Source: Tsuneonella flava (GTDB lineage Bacteria; Pseudomonadota; Alphaproteobacteria; Sphingomonadales; Sphingomonadaceae). From it: 64,000 nucleotides of DNA. The translations under genes were made by a program, and so were the position numbers. The first letter of the stretch is position 1, and each line of letters begins with the position of its first letter. The stretch covers positions 124,001 through 188,000 of the forward strand of contig NZ_PHSO01000005.1 of NCBI RefSeq assembly GCF_002870965.1, written 5' to 3'. Positions 8,143 through 16,882 of this stretch are shown piece by piece. Below the pieces are notes generated by a model. That model saw nothing but the letters and a program-made list of their open reading frames with translations, was not told the DNA's origin and did no database searches.

Positions 8143-9417
8143 ATGAATATGTCTGATCGTGTGATTGCCGTAATCGGGCTTGGGTATGTTGGGCTGCCGC
8201 TGGCGGTGGAATTCGGGAAACGGCGCCGCGTGATTGGCTTTGACGTTAATCGTACGCGTATCTCCGAATTGCAGGCGGGGCATGATCACACGCTTGAGGT
8301 GGAACCGCACGAACTGGCCAGTGCACAGCATCTCGAATTTTCGTGCGACCCGCAGGATCTGGCAGCGGCGAATACGTACATCGTCACCGTGCCAACGCCG
8401 ATCGACGCACATAATCGCCCGGATCTGACTCCATTACGCAGGGCCTCGGAAATGATCGGCAGCGTACTGAAACGGGGCGATATCGTTATCTACGAATCAA
8501 CCGTTTATCCAGGAGCGACCGAAGAGGATTGTGCTCCTGTCCTGGAGCAAGCATCAGGGCTAACCTTCAATACAGACTTCTTTTGCGGCTACAGCCCGGA
8601 ACGGATCAATCCAGGCGACAAAGCGCACCGATTGCCCGATATCGCGAAAGTAACTTCAGGCTCCACAGCGGAGGTCGCGGATATTGTTGATGCCCTTTAT
8701 GGCAGCATTATCACTGCCGGTACGTATAAGGCGGAATCGATCCGGGTGGCGGAGGCTGCGAAGGTTATCGAAAACACCCAGCGCGATCTCAACATTGCTT
8801 TGATGAACGAACTGGCAATTATCTTTAACCGACTGGGCATAGACACAGAAGCGGTATTGAAGGCGGCCGGGACAAAATGGAATTTTCAACCATTTCGCCC
8901 CGGTCTGGTTGGCGGCCACTGTATCGGGGTCGATCCCTATTATCTGACACATAAGGCGGAATCGATCGGCTATCACCCTGAAATCATCCTTGCAGGGCGG
9001 CGATTGAACGACGGCATGGGCGCCTACGTTGCCAGTGAAATGGTCAAGGCGTTGCTGCAGAAACGCATTCAGGTGAATGGTGCACGAGTTCTGATCATGG
9101 GGCTGACATTTAAGGAAAATTGTCCCGATCTTCGCAATACACGCGTAATCGACCTGATCCACGAACTGGAAAAATACAGCATCACTGTCGATGTCCATGA
9201 TCCTTGGGTCGATGAGGAAGAAGCGCGGCAGGAGTACGGGCTGGATTTGATCGCCGCGCCGAAAAACGATTCGTATGATGGCGTAGTCATCGCCGTCGCC
9301 CATGACCAGTTTCGCGCGATCGGCGCCGCCGGGGCTCGAAAATTTTGCAAAGGCAATCACGTACTTGCTGATCTGAAATACGTTTTCGCCGCCGACGAAA
9401 GCGATTTGCGGCTGTAA
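8143..9417 (+). CDS. TviB/WbpA-type nucleotide sugar dehydrogenase
   Basis: A UDP-glucose/GDP-mannose dehydrogenase family member of 424 residues. It has an N-terminal NAD fold ([16 protein letters not shown] near the start), a central dimerisation helix region and the active-site cysteine in [12 protein letters not shown] (about residue 260). Sequences such as [14 protein letters not shown] and [14 protein letters not shown] place it with the TviB/VipA branch that oxidises UDP-GlcNAc (sometimes UDP-ManNAc) to the uronic acid, rather than with classical UDP-glucose dehydrogenase. Start choice: ATG 8143 or ATG 8149; a TTG at 8134 would overlap the upstream stop. It follows the epimerase gene directly, so the pair could yield UDP-GalNAcA as in Vi antigen synthesis. 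Confidence 0.87.
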   Translation: MNMSDRVIAVIGLGYVGLPLAVEFGKRRRVIGFDVNRTRISELQAGHDHTLEVEPHELASAQHLEFSCDPQDLAAANTYIVTVPTPIDAHNRPDLTPLRRASEMIGSVLKRGDIVIYESTVYPGATEEDCAPVLEQASGLTFNTDFFCGYSPERINPGDKAHRLPDIAKVTSGSTAEVADIVDALYGSIITAGTYKAESIRVAEAAKVIENTQRDLNIALMNELAIIFNRLGIDTEAVLKAAGTKWNFQPFRPGLVGGHCIGVDPYYLTHKAESIGYHPEIILAGRRLNDGMGAYVASEMVKALLQKRIQVNGARVLIMGLTFKENCPDLRNTRVIDLIHELEKYSITVDVHDPWVDEEEARQEYGLDLIAAPKNDSYDGVVIAVAHDQFRAIGAAGARKFCKGNHVLADLKYVFAADESDLRL

Positions 9418-9434
9418 CGCTGCGAAACCGGAGT

Positions 9435-10691
9435 ATGCTCCCGATGATGGTGGCGAAGAAGCTTCTTGAGCCGCTGCGGGTGCTGATCGGGCGGTTTATT
9501 TCTTCCGCCGGAGCGATTTTGATCACCGTTCTGGCGTTGCGCGAATTTCCCCTAGAGGAATCGGGCAAGTTTCTTCTGGCGTTCACCACCCTAACCGGGG
9601 TGGCGATTTTGACGCAATTTGGCCAGAATCTGTCGATCATTCGCGAAAGCGCGGCCCCCGATTTATCGCCAGAGGATGCGGCGGACACGTTTTACAGTGC
9701 GGCCGCGGCAGTATTCGTGCCGTGCGTGGTGATCAGCGCGGTTCTGGCCATTTTGTCCGCATTGCAGAAATCGCCAGCCGATCCGGTTCAGCTTTTGTGG
9801 ATTGCGATCATCCCCTGCGGGCTACAGGGGATCATTTCCTCCTATTTCAAGGGGCGCGGATATGGGGGCTGGGGCGGTTTCTGGGAACAGGGTATTGCAG
9901 CAGCATTTGCCTGTATCGCCTTCATGATCCTACCTTTGCAGACTGCCAACCAAGCCTGGCTGATATATAGTGGTTTTTTATGGCTGGCTCTCATCATATC
10001 CAGCCTCCATTTAATCAGCCTTCGCCTTCTGGCAAAGCCGCAGCATTGGCGGTCTTACTGGCGGTTCGATACATATATCGATGCGAAGTATCTGGGGCTA
10101 ATTGCCCTGCTGAGTTATCTTAGCCAGTGGGGCGGGGTATTGCTGGCGAAATTTATGATCGGCGATGCAGGGGTCGCCGTTTTGAACGGTTTGTATCGAT
10201 TGCTGGCCCCGCTACAATTTGTAATCCTGACGCTGGATTCCTTTCTGGCTCCCAAATTCTCCAAGGCATCTGCGGAGGGAGTGCGAGCATACTTGCGGAT
10301 CGGCCGGGCGCTGGGCCTGATGGCCGCCATACCTTATGTGGCCGTTGCCCTCTATTTCTCTAAGGAGATACTGAACTATCTGTTTGGAGAAAGCGGCCCT
10401 GCGTATGCCTTTGACCTGGCCCTGCTCTTGCTGGCCGTATTGATACAAATGGCGCTGGGGCCAACGGGAATATGCCTGAATATGCGACGGCACGATCAAA
10501 TTACCTTTGGCATCTTGATATTAAAAACAGGCATTTCCTTTGTCGGCGCCCTTATGATCGTGCCGTTCGCTGGCTTCTCAGGGTTTGTCTATATGTTCAC
10601 GCTTTCGATAATGGTGCAGGCGATTTTCCAATTTATATACGTTCAAAGGGATATTAGTTTGTCGATTGGAGAAAGGGGGGCGCGCATATGA
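9435..10691 (+). CDS. Polysaccharide flippase (Wzx-like, MOP superfamily)
   Basis: A 418-residue very hydrophobic protein with about 12 predicted membrane helices and few polar loops, as in oligosaccharide flippases that move undecaprenyl-diphosphate-linked repeat units across the inner membrane. The N-terminal sequence (GRFISSAGAILITVLALREFPLEESGKFLLA) resembles the amphipathic first helices of the family. The ATG at 9435 and those at 9444 and 9447 are all possible starts; a GGAG lies at 9430-9433. Its last four bases (ATGA) overlap the polymerase-like gene, so the two are translationally coupled. Specificity cannot be read from sequence. Confidence 0.82.
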   Translation: MLPMMVAKKLLEPLRVLIGRFISSAGAILITVLALREFPLEESGKFLLAFTTLTGVAILTQFGQNLSIIRESAAPDLSPEDAADTFYSAAAAVFVPCVVISAVLAILSALQKSPADPVQLLWIAIIPCGLQGIISSYFKGRGYGGWGGFWEQGIAAAFACIAFMILPLQTANQAWLIYSGFLWLALIISSLHLISLRLLAKPQHWRSYWRFDTYIDAKYLGLIALLSYLSQWGGVLLAKFMIGDAGVAVLNGLYRLLAPLQFVILTLDSFLAPKFSKASAEGVRAYLRIGRALGLMAAIPYVAVALYFSKEILNYLFGESGPAYAFDLALLLLAVLIQMALGPTGICLNMRRHDQITFGILILKTGISFVGALMIVPFAGFSGFVYMFTLSIMVQAIFQFIYVQRDISLSIGERGARI

Positions 10692-11914
10692 ACTTTCTTC
10701 TGGTATTTCTAAGCGCATCTCCGATTTTACTCACTAGCTTGCGACATAAAGACAATTTCAATCGTCTTTTTTCGTTGCTCTCGTTCTGTTTCACCATGGC
10801 TTTCTATGGCCTGCCGTTGGCGTACGCTGGTGAGAGCGGAAGAATATCTTATTTAGGTCAAAGCGCCCTATTTCATGAAGCAGACCGCAATGACGCACTC
10901 GTCGCTTTGTTCATTTTTTCGTGCGGGTTCTTCTTATGGGATTTGACTATTAAAAATAACCTTAAAGAATCCATAAATCAGTTAGGAAAAAGCAACAGAT
11001 ACGTTACGGCACTATTTATTATTATAAACATAATAACATGCTATTACGTAATCACGAGTGATTATTATACAATATCTAGCGAAATAAGGTCATACGGGTC
11101 GGGCGGAAATTATCTAATATCTACAATTATTTTATGTGCCTATTACCTTAATTGCTTCCTATTAATTATTTCACTATCCAGATCTAACTATACGATGGCA
11201 TTTGTCTGGTTTTCTTTTGCATTGTTCTTGGTTCTAGGTTTTGGCGGAAGATTCCAAGTTATTATCGTCCTCTTGATTCCAATCATGCATTTCGCTCGCC
11301 GACCGATCATTCCGATCATTATTGGCATCGCCGGTGCCATAGTGCTTTTCCCTTTATTGCTTGAGGGCAAATCGATTATCGCCACCATCTCAACAGGCGG
11401 GAGCGTTTCGGAAGCAGTCAGGATGGCCTATACATCTGGGCTTGACATGGGGGAGGTGCTAAATAACTTTTCCCACCCTCTTATTTCATATTTTTATGCC
11501 CCTTCATTAGTCAATGAAATTGGGTACAGATATTTTTGGGATATTCCACAAGGCTTTTTATTTTACCTCAGGCTGTTCGGAATAGATTTCGGGGACTCTC
11601 TTACATATTTTAATACAGAGCTAATTCTACGCAAACGCGAATCAATTATTCCGCCGGGTTATTTGGCATTTGGCTATATTCAAGCCAATTATGTTGGCGT
11701 ATTTATCTCCGGCATCATTTTCAGATTTACCGGGCGTATTGCCGAATTCGTTAAATCACAGATCAAGGGAGAATTGTCATCCGCAGATTTTTATCTTGCG
11801 TTTCTTGCCGCAAATACATTTTATATTGGGGAGATTAGAGGATTAGTACTTACATTCATATTCCCTTGCGCCCTCATGTATTTAACAATTAAATTGGAAG
11901 AAAAAAAATATTAG
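10688..11914 (+). CDS. Wzy-like polysaccharide polymerase candidate, AT-rich
   Basis: A 408-residue polytopic membrane protein with about ten or more helices, rich in Ile, Phe and Tyr. No strict catalytic motif is visible, as is usual for Wzy polymerases. Support comes from topology, a large central loop with Gly-Arg (FGGRFQVIIVL, about residue 190) and the position between flippase and glycosyltransferases, coupled to the flippase by an ATGA overlap. The gene is conspicuously AT rich (runs such as TTATTATTATAAACATAATAAC and an A-rich 3' end) compared with both neighbours, as often seen for specificity genes acquired by transfer. It could instead be another multi-spanning transferase, but polymerase is the best reading. 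Confidence 0.68.
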   Translation: MNFLLVFLSASPILLTSLRHKDNFNRLFSLLSFCFTMAFYGLPLAYAGESGRISYLGQSALFHEADRNDALVALFIFSCGFFLWDLTIKNNLKESINQLGKSNRYVTALFIIINIITCYYVITSDYYTISSEIRSYGSGGNYLISTIILCAYYLNCFLLIISLSRSNYTMAFVWFSFALFLVLGFGGRFQVIIVLLIPIMHFARRPIIPIIIGIAGAIVLFPLLLEGKSIIATISTGGSVSEAVRMAYTSGLDMGEVLNNFSHPLISYFYAPSLVNEIGYRYFWDIPQGFLFYLRLFGIDFGDSLTYFNTELILRKRESIIPPGYLAFGYIQANYVGVFISGIIFRFTGRIAEFVKSQIKGELSSADFYLAFLAANTFYIGEIRGLVLTFIFPCALMYLTIKLEEKKY

Positions 11915-11947
11915 CGCTGCCTCAAAATTTGTTCCGAGGAATTGGAA

Positions 11948-13033
11948 ATGCGAATACTGCATATCACCACAAATTTTGAACGATTGGCTGGAGCAGAGCA
12001 GGCGCTGATTAATCTGCTCAATTCGGGTCTGGGCGAAGACAATATGGTTGTCTCGCTCCGTTCCTGCGCGCTGGCCAACAAAGTCAGCCTGCCGGATGGC
12101 TGTCGAATTGAATCGCTCGGTCTTCCGCATATTTCCATTGCTCAGGCAGCGAGGAAGTTAAAAGCGTTGGCGGCCGAGTTTCAACCCGATGTTCTGATCG
12201 GGTGGATGTACCACGGGAATGCTGCGGCCAGCCTGCTGGCGCTTACCAGCCAGCGGGATTGTCCCGTTGTCTGGACAGTCCACCATGCGCTTGACGACCT
12301 GAGATCGGAAAGCAGAAGTACAAAACTGGCGATCGCCGGTTCCGCAATATTGTCCAGAATGGCGGACGCGATCGTATATGTCTCGCAACGAGCCTTCGAT
12401 CAGCATAAGCGGTTGTTCGGCAATCCCAAGCGCAGCGTGATTATCCCAAACGCCATTCAGATCGGGCGTGCGGCGACAGGTGGCCGACATACCGGTGGCC
12501 GGACAGTCGGTTTTGCTGCGCGTTACCATCCGACCAAAGATTTCCCGCTTTTCCTCAAAACGGTCCACAATATCCATGCCAGCGATCCGACTGTTCGGTT
12601 CGTCGCTTGTGGCGAAGGAGCATCCGGCGACAATCCGCAACTGGCCCGCCTGATGGAAAACGAAGGGGTCGCGCCGGGTGAGATCGAATGGCTGGGGCCG
12701 CAACGCGATATGGCATCTTTTTACAATAACCTTGACCTATTTGTGATGACATCGCGTTCAGAGGGTTTCGGGATGGTGCTGGCGGAAGCATTAAGCCACG
12801 GCGTTCCCTGTGTTTCAACCGATGTCGGTGCTGCAAATGAGATCATCGCGGAATTTGGAAGGGTCGTTCCCGTTGGCGATGCCATTGCGATGTCCGATGC
12901 GGTCCGGGAGGTTTTGAATCGCCCGACTTCTGAGCGCGTCGTTCAATCGCAATCGGCCGCAGAACATATCGCCACCAATTTCAGCGCGGAGGCCGTCAAG
13001 CGACGTTTCAAAGCCGTTCTGGATCAGCTCTGA
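11948..13033 (+). CDS. GT4-family glycosyltransferase
   Basis: A 361-residue GT-B fold glycosyltransferase. The start ATG at 11948 has GAGGA eight bases upstream; an upstream TTG frame is not needed. The N-terminal domain opens with LHITTNFERLAGAEQALINLL, typical of GT4 acceptor domains. The C-terminal donor domain has GFAARYHPTKDFPLFL and the E-x7-E motif in SRSEGFGMVLAEALSHGVP (about residues 270-288). It is expected to add a sugar from a nucleotide donor to the lipid-linked repeat unit at the cytoplasmic face. Donor and linkage are not predictable. Confidence 0.85.
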   Translation: MRILHITTNFERLAGAEQALINLLNSGLGEDNMVVSLRSCALANKVSLPDGCRIESLGLPHISIAQAARKLKALAAEFQPDVLIGWMYHGNAAASLLALTSQRDCPVVWTVHHALDDLRSESRSTKLAIAGSAILSRMADAIVYVSQRAFDQHKRLFGNPKRSVIIPNAIQIGRAATGGRHTGGRTVGFAARYHPTKDFPLFLKTVHNIHASDPTVRFVACGEGASGDNPQLARLMENEGVAPGEIEWLGPQRDMASFYNNLDLFVMTSRSEGFGMVLAEALSHGVPCVSTDVGAANEIIAEFGRVVPVGDAIAMSDAVREVLNRPTSERVVQSQSAAEHIATNFSAEAVKRRFKAVLDQL

Positions 13034-13058
13034 ACTTATATCGAAGGCGTATTCATCA

Positions 13059-14195
13059 ATGATGCCCCGGCATATTGCCTTGTTCGTTTCTTATGCCCCG
13101 TCCCTACTGAATTTTCGGGGGCCGTTGATCCGCGCGATGCGCGATCGGGGGATTACTGTATCTGCGCTAGCCCCGGATTTTGATGAAGAAACAATCGCAG
13201 GATTGAACGCACTGGGCGTTGCCTGTCATCAGATCCCGCTTTCGCGGCGTGGTGTTAATCCAACTGAAGATCTGAAAACGCTGCGGCATCTGACACGGGT
13301 TTTGCGCGACATACGGCCCGATCTGCTTTTGACCTATACGATCAAGCCCAATATCTGGGGCGCCTTTGCCGCACGGCGCGCCAAGATCCCGTCTATCGCC
13401 AATATCACCGGGCTGGGATATAGTTTTTCTGCCGAAGGAGGCTCTCTCGCCTCGCGCATCATCCGATTTCTGGGGCGCAAGCTGTATGCAAAATCGGTGC
13501 AGATCAACGCCAGAGTGATTTTTCAGAACGCTGATGACCGGAATGATTTTATAGCTGCCGGTTGTCTGAGAGATGCCGCGAAGGCGCGGCTGGTCAACGG
13601 TTCGGGTGTCGATATAGTACATTACGCCCGCACAGCCTTGCCCGCAGCCCCGGTATTTCTGATGATTTCCCGCTTACTGGGCGACAAGGGTGTGCGCGAA
13701 TATGCGGAGGCCTCTTTGAAACTGATGGCCGCTCATCCCGCGGTTTCTTGCCGCCTAGTGGGGTTTATGGATGACGGGCTGGATGCAGTAACAAAGGACG
13801 AGGTGGAGCGGTGGGTCGCAGGCGGGCTTGAATATCGTGGCCCACGAAAGGATGTGCGCCCGGAAATAGCAGAGTCCAGCGTATATGTTTTGCCGTCCTA
13901 TCGCGAGGGAACGCCGCGCTCTGTCCTTGAGGCGATGGCGATGGGGCGGGCCGTGTTGACAACGGACGCACCCGGATGCCGCGAGACAGTAGAGGACGGC
14001 GTCACCGGCTATCTGGTGAAGCCCAAAGATGTCGAAAGCCTCTTTATCCGTATGGAAGAGCTGGCCCAATCGGCAGACTTGCGGCGAGACATGGGTGAAG
14101 CGGGATACGATCTTGTGCGCCGCAAATTTGATGTGGACGCTGTAAACCAACAGATTTTTGATCACATTAATGAGGCGATGGAAGAGACTTCATAA
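13059..14195 (+). CDS. GT4-family glycosyltransferase, PglA-like
   Basis: A 378-residue GT4 enzyme, 26 bases after the previous gene. The N-terminus (IALFVSYAPSLLNFRGPLIRAMRDRG) and LLTYTIKPNIWGAFAAR with NITGLGYSFS (about residues 90-130) match the group that includes PglA and other enzymes adding the second sugar onto an undecaprenyl-linked amino-dideoxy sugar. The donor domain has SYREGTPRSVLEAMAMGR with the E-x7-E pattern (about residue 285) and a C-terminal helical tail. With the PglC-like, aminotransferase and dehydratase genes downstream, it plausibly acts second in repeat-unit assembly; this specificity is inferred. ATGs at 13059 and 13062 are both possible starts. Confidence 0.84.
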   Translation: MMPRHIALFVSYAPSLLNFRGPLIRAMRDRGITVSALAPDFDEETIAGLNALGVACHQIPLSRRGVNPTEDLKTLRHLTRVLRDIRPDLLLTYTIKPNIWGAFAARRAKIPSIANITGLGYSFSAEGGSLASRIIRFLGRKLYAKSVQINARVIFQNADDRNDFIAAGCLRDAAKARLVNGSGVDIVHYARTALPAAPVFLMISRLLGDKGVREYAEASLKLMAAHPAVSCRLVGFMDDGLDAVTKDEVERWVAGGLEYRGPRKDVRPEIAESSVYVLPSYREGTPRSVLEAMAMGRAVLTTDAPGCRETVEDGVTGYLVKPKDVESLFIRMEELAQSADLRRDMGEAGYDLVRRKFDVDAVNQQIFDHINEAMEETS

Positions 14196-14482
14196 GCCGT
14201 ATTGCGCGCCTCAGGCACCGGACATTCGGCATGCTCGGGCACAAGTGTTGGCCCGATTGATGGCGGTGCGGACTGCCACCCATTTGCGATAACGTTGGGG
14301 GTATGGCGGTATCGGCCAGCAAACGATTGCATGCCAATCCACCCTGATGGGCGGCCTGATTTACAGCGAGGTTCCCGGTTGATTAGCCTTTTCCCGATAT
14401 GCAGGTTTCAGGCTTGCCGCCTTACTGATACTGAGCGGCCTCCTTTTCGATCGGACTCTCGCTCCACAGGTATTGCCACATT
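14196..14482. other. 287-base spacer inside the cluster
   Basis: Unusually long gap for this tightly packed cluster. No frame has a credible start, ribosome site and composition. One frame reads a hydrophobic LAALLILSGLLFD-like stretch just before 14482 but is interrupted by stops. No terminator-like hairpin is obvious. It may be a gene remnant or a promoter region for the sugar transferase. Confidence 0.35.
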
Positions 14483-15118
14483 ATGAAGCGTCTGCTTGAT
14501 TTGTTGATCGCCCTAATGGCGAGTTTGGTTTTGCTGCCAATCATCGCCATAGTCGCTCTGGCCATCCGCATCTCGCTGGGGGGCCCGGTCTTCTTCAGAC
14601 AGGAACGCCCTGGGCTGAATGGTACACCATTCATGATGGTGAAATTTCGGACGATGTCGAACGCACTTGGTCCTGACGGCGCCCCCTTGCCCGATGCCGA
14701 GCGCCTGACCCCGTTTGGCCGATTTCTCCGCTCGACAAGTCTGGATGAGCTTCCAGAGCTGTGGAACGTTATCGTTGGCGATATGAGTCTGGTCGGTCCC
14801 AGGCCATTGCTGATGAGCTACCTGCCCCTTTACTCTCCCGAACAAGCCCGGCGGCACGAAGTGCGACCCGGCATTACCGGATGGGCGCAGATAAACGGTC
14901 GCAATTCACTGAGTTGGAACGACAAGTTTGCTCTCGACATATGGTATGTCGACAATCGCAGCATTGTCCTCGACATTAAGATTCTGTTTCTAACTTTGCG
15001 AAAAGTCATCGCGCGAGACGGAATAAGCGCTGATGGCGAGGCGACGATGCCTCCTTTCGAGGGGGCTCCAGACCGCAAAACTGCCGGCTCGCCTGATCAC
15101 ACCTATCCTGACAGATAA
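14483..15118 (+). CDS. Priming sugar-phosphate transferase, small PglC-like
   Basis: A 211-residue monotopic phosphoglycosyl transferase, the size of the catalytic core alone as in PglC. There is one N-terminal re-entrant hydrophobic segment (LLDLLIALMASLVLLPIIAIVALAI), then GPVFFRQERPGLNGTPFMMVKFRTM, the DELPELWNVIVGDMSLVGPRP block (about residues 93-113) and RPGITGWAQINGRN. The enzyme transfers a sugar-1-phosphate from a UDP-sugar to undecaprenyl phosphate on the cytoplasmic face and starts repeat-unit synthesis. The adjacent PglE- and PglF-like genes suggest a 4-amino-4,6-dideoxy-hexosamine derivative as substrate. The last 25 residues are a non-conserved polar tail. Confidence 0.9.
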   Translation: MKRLLDLLIALMASLVLLPIIAIVALAIRISLGGPVFFRQERPGLNGTPFMMVKFRTMSNALGPDGAPLPDAERLTPFGRFLRSTSLDELPELWNVIVGDMSLVGPRPLLMSYLPLYSPEQARRHEVRPGITGWAQINGRNSLSWNDKFALDIWYVDNRSIVLDIKILFLTLRKVIARDGISADGEATMPPFEGAPDRKTAGSPDHTYPDR

Positions 15119-15367
15119 CAATGCGCTTATGCCATCGCCATGCGGCCTGTGCGTGACGCGATCATGGGAAACTTCATTTGCATGGATCGCGTCGGTGGCG
15201 CAAATGGCCATAATTATCAGTTTACAAAAGCAGGCCTAGATTGTTTTGGTGATTTTGACACACTGCCATTCGGATGACACACCGACGCAGTATCGGATTC
15301 AGTTCCCAATTTGTAAGCCTCGCACAAAAACTCAAACTAACTTAATATCTTACTGAAAAGAGCCACG
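15119..15367. other. Intergenic region before the aminotransferase gene
   Basis: 249 bases with no convincing gene. The last 70 bases are AT rich (CAAACTAACTTAATATCTTACTG) and could hold a promoter for 15368, though no clean -35/-10 pair is seen. Confidence 0.35.
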
Positions 15368-16564
15368 ATGCTAAACGCAAATGTATCCCCTTGGCCGAGC
15401 TTTACCTCAGAGGAGATAAGTGCAGTCGTTTCTGTGCTTCAATCAAACAGAGTTAATTACTGGACCGGAAGCGAGGGCCGTTCCTTTGAAAGCGAATTTG
15501 CCGCTTGGGTCGGCGTCGATCATGCGATTGCGCTAACCAATGGAACGGTCGCGCTGGACCTTGCGCTGCATGGCCTGGGCATAGGTGCCGCCAATGGTGG
15601 AAGCTCAGACGATGAGGTAATCGTAACCCCACGTACCTTCATCGCATCTGTCAGCAGCGTCATCAATGCGGGTGCGAAACCTGTGTTTGCCGATGTCGTT
15701 TCGCACAGCGGGAACATCTCGGTCGAGACGATAGCGGCAGTCACTACAGAACGGACGCGCGGAATTGTCGTAGTTCATCTTGCGGGCTGGCCTGCGGATA
15801 TGGACCCGATAATGGAGTTTGCTGAATGCAAGAACATAAAGGTCATCGAGGACTGTGCTCAGGCACATGGCGCCCGATATAAGGGGCGCAGCGTCGGATC
15901 AATCGGCCATGTCGGGGCGTGGTCGTTTTGTCAGGATAAGATCATGACTACCGGCGGTGAAGGCGGAATGGTGACCACCAACGACCGTGAATGCTGGTCT
16001 CGTATGTGGTCGTTCAAAGATCACGGGAAGAGCTGGGATGCAGTTTACAACCGGCAACACCCGCCTGGCTTTCGATGGCTGCACGAAACAATCGGCACCA
16101 ATTGGCGGATGATAGAAATGCAGGCGGCCATCGGCCGCGTTCAATTGCGGCATATGGCCGAAACGACTGAGCGCCGCAACGCGATTGCCTCCCGCTTATA
16201 TAGCGTGCTCGCCGCCTATCCCAAGATAGTCCAGACTCCCTTGCCTGCAGACGATATAGTCCATGCCTATTATCGGCTTTATGCGTACGTCCACCCGACC
16301 GGCCTCAAAAATGGTTGGACTCGTGATCGGATCGTCGCTGAAGTGGTACAGCGGGGCGCTCCGTTATTTCAGGGAACTTGTTCCGAAGTTTATCTGGAAA
16401 AGGCATTCGACAATACGCCTTTTCGCCCTGCAAGCCGTCTTCCCAGAGCGCGCGAACTTGGCGAAACCAGCCTTATGTTCCTTACGCACCCGACACTGAC
16501 CGATGCTGAATTAGATCGCATTTGCAATGTCATAACATCTGTGCTTGATGAAGCGGGAGCATGA
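15368..16564 (+). CDS. DegT/DnrJ/EryC1/StrS sugar aminotransferase, PglE-like
   Basis: A 398-residue PLP-dependent fold-type I sugar aminotransferase. The N-terminal sequence NRVNYWTGSEGRSFESEFA and ALTNGTVALDLAL are characteristic; VIEDCAQAHGARYKG (about residue 160) contains the cofactor-binding Asp, and the Schiff-base lysine is in CQDKIMTTGGEGGM (Lys about 191). It would aminate a UDP-4-keto-6-deoxy sugar made by the dehydratase encoded next (16883). The pair matches PglE/PglF logic, giving a UDP-4-amino-4,6-dideoxy-HexNAc. The C-terminal part (about 300-398) is normal length. The A/G-rich AAAAGAG lies nine bases before the ATG. Confidence 0.88.
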   Translation: MLNANVSPWPSFTSEEISAVVSVLQSNRVNYWTGSEGRSFESEFAAWVGVDHAIALTNGTVALDLALHGLGIGAANGGSSDDEVIVTPRTFIASVSSVINAGAKPVFADVVSHSGNISVETIAAVTTERTRGIVVVHLAGWPADMDPIMEFAECKNIKVIEDCAQAHGARYKGRSVGSIGHVGAWSFCQDKIMTTGGEGGMVTTNDRECWSRMWSFKDHGKSWDAVYNRQHPPGFRWLHETIGTNWRMIEMQAAIGRVQLRHMAETTERRNAIASRLYSVLAAYPKIVQTPLPADDIVHAYYRLYAYVHPTGLKNGWTRDRIVAEVVQRGAPLFQGTCSEVYLEKAFDNTPFRPASRLPRARELGETSLMFLTHPTLTDAELDRICNVITSVLDEAGA

Positions 16565-16882
16565 TGATCCGATTTGATATTCCGGATAATTCAGCTGCAA
16601 CAGCGTATGAACCAGAGTGACTTCCAGCGATTAGTCCAGCCGTTCATATTTGTCCTGTCGCTGCGTTTAATCCTACAGCAAACCTGTATCGATAAAGGAA
16701 TGTAGGCAGGCGCTCTTTTTGCGTATATGCGCTCTGGCCAACGGTTTTACGGAATTGCCTCCATTGCAACAATTTCAAATATTTCATGAGATTGCGATGA
16801 CCGTTTCGTTTCCGGGTCGATACGACCGATCAGGTCGCGTGCGATATCATCCAGCCACGCTGCCGGAAGCGAGGCAGGGGTG
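16565..16882. other. 318-base gap before the dehydratase gene
   Basis: Holds no convincing gene; the frames longer than 30 codons have no ribosome site or end quickly. A GCGCTC-TTTTTGCGTATAT-GCGCTC direct repeat pair occurs near 16710-16735. No promoter elements or terminator could be assigned with confidence. Confidence 0.35.

Noticed and set aside
14202-14486. 94-residue plus-strand frame before the PglC-like gene
   Set aside because: Starts with TTG, no ribosome site, Cys/Arg/Ser-rich random sequence running into the next start.
15129-15239. 36-residue frame after the sugar transferase gene
   Set aside because: Short, no ribosome site, no recognisable features.
16599-16720. Short frames (about 32 residues) before the dehydratase gene
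   Set aside because: No ribosome site and quickly terminated; not distinguishable from chance.
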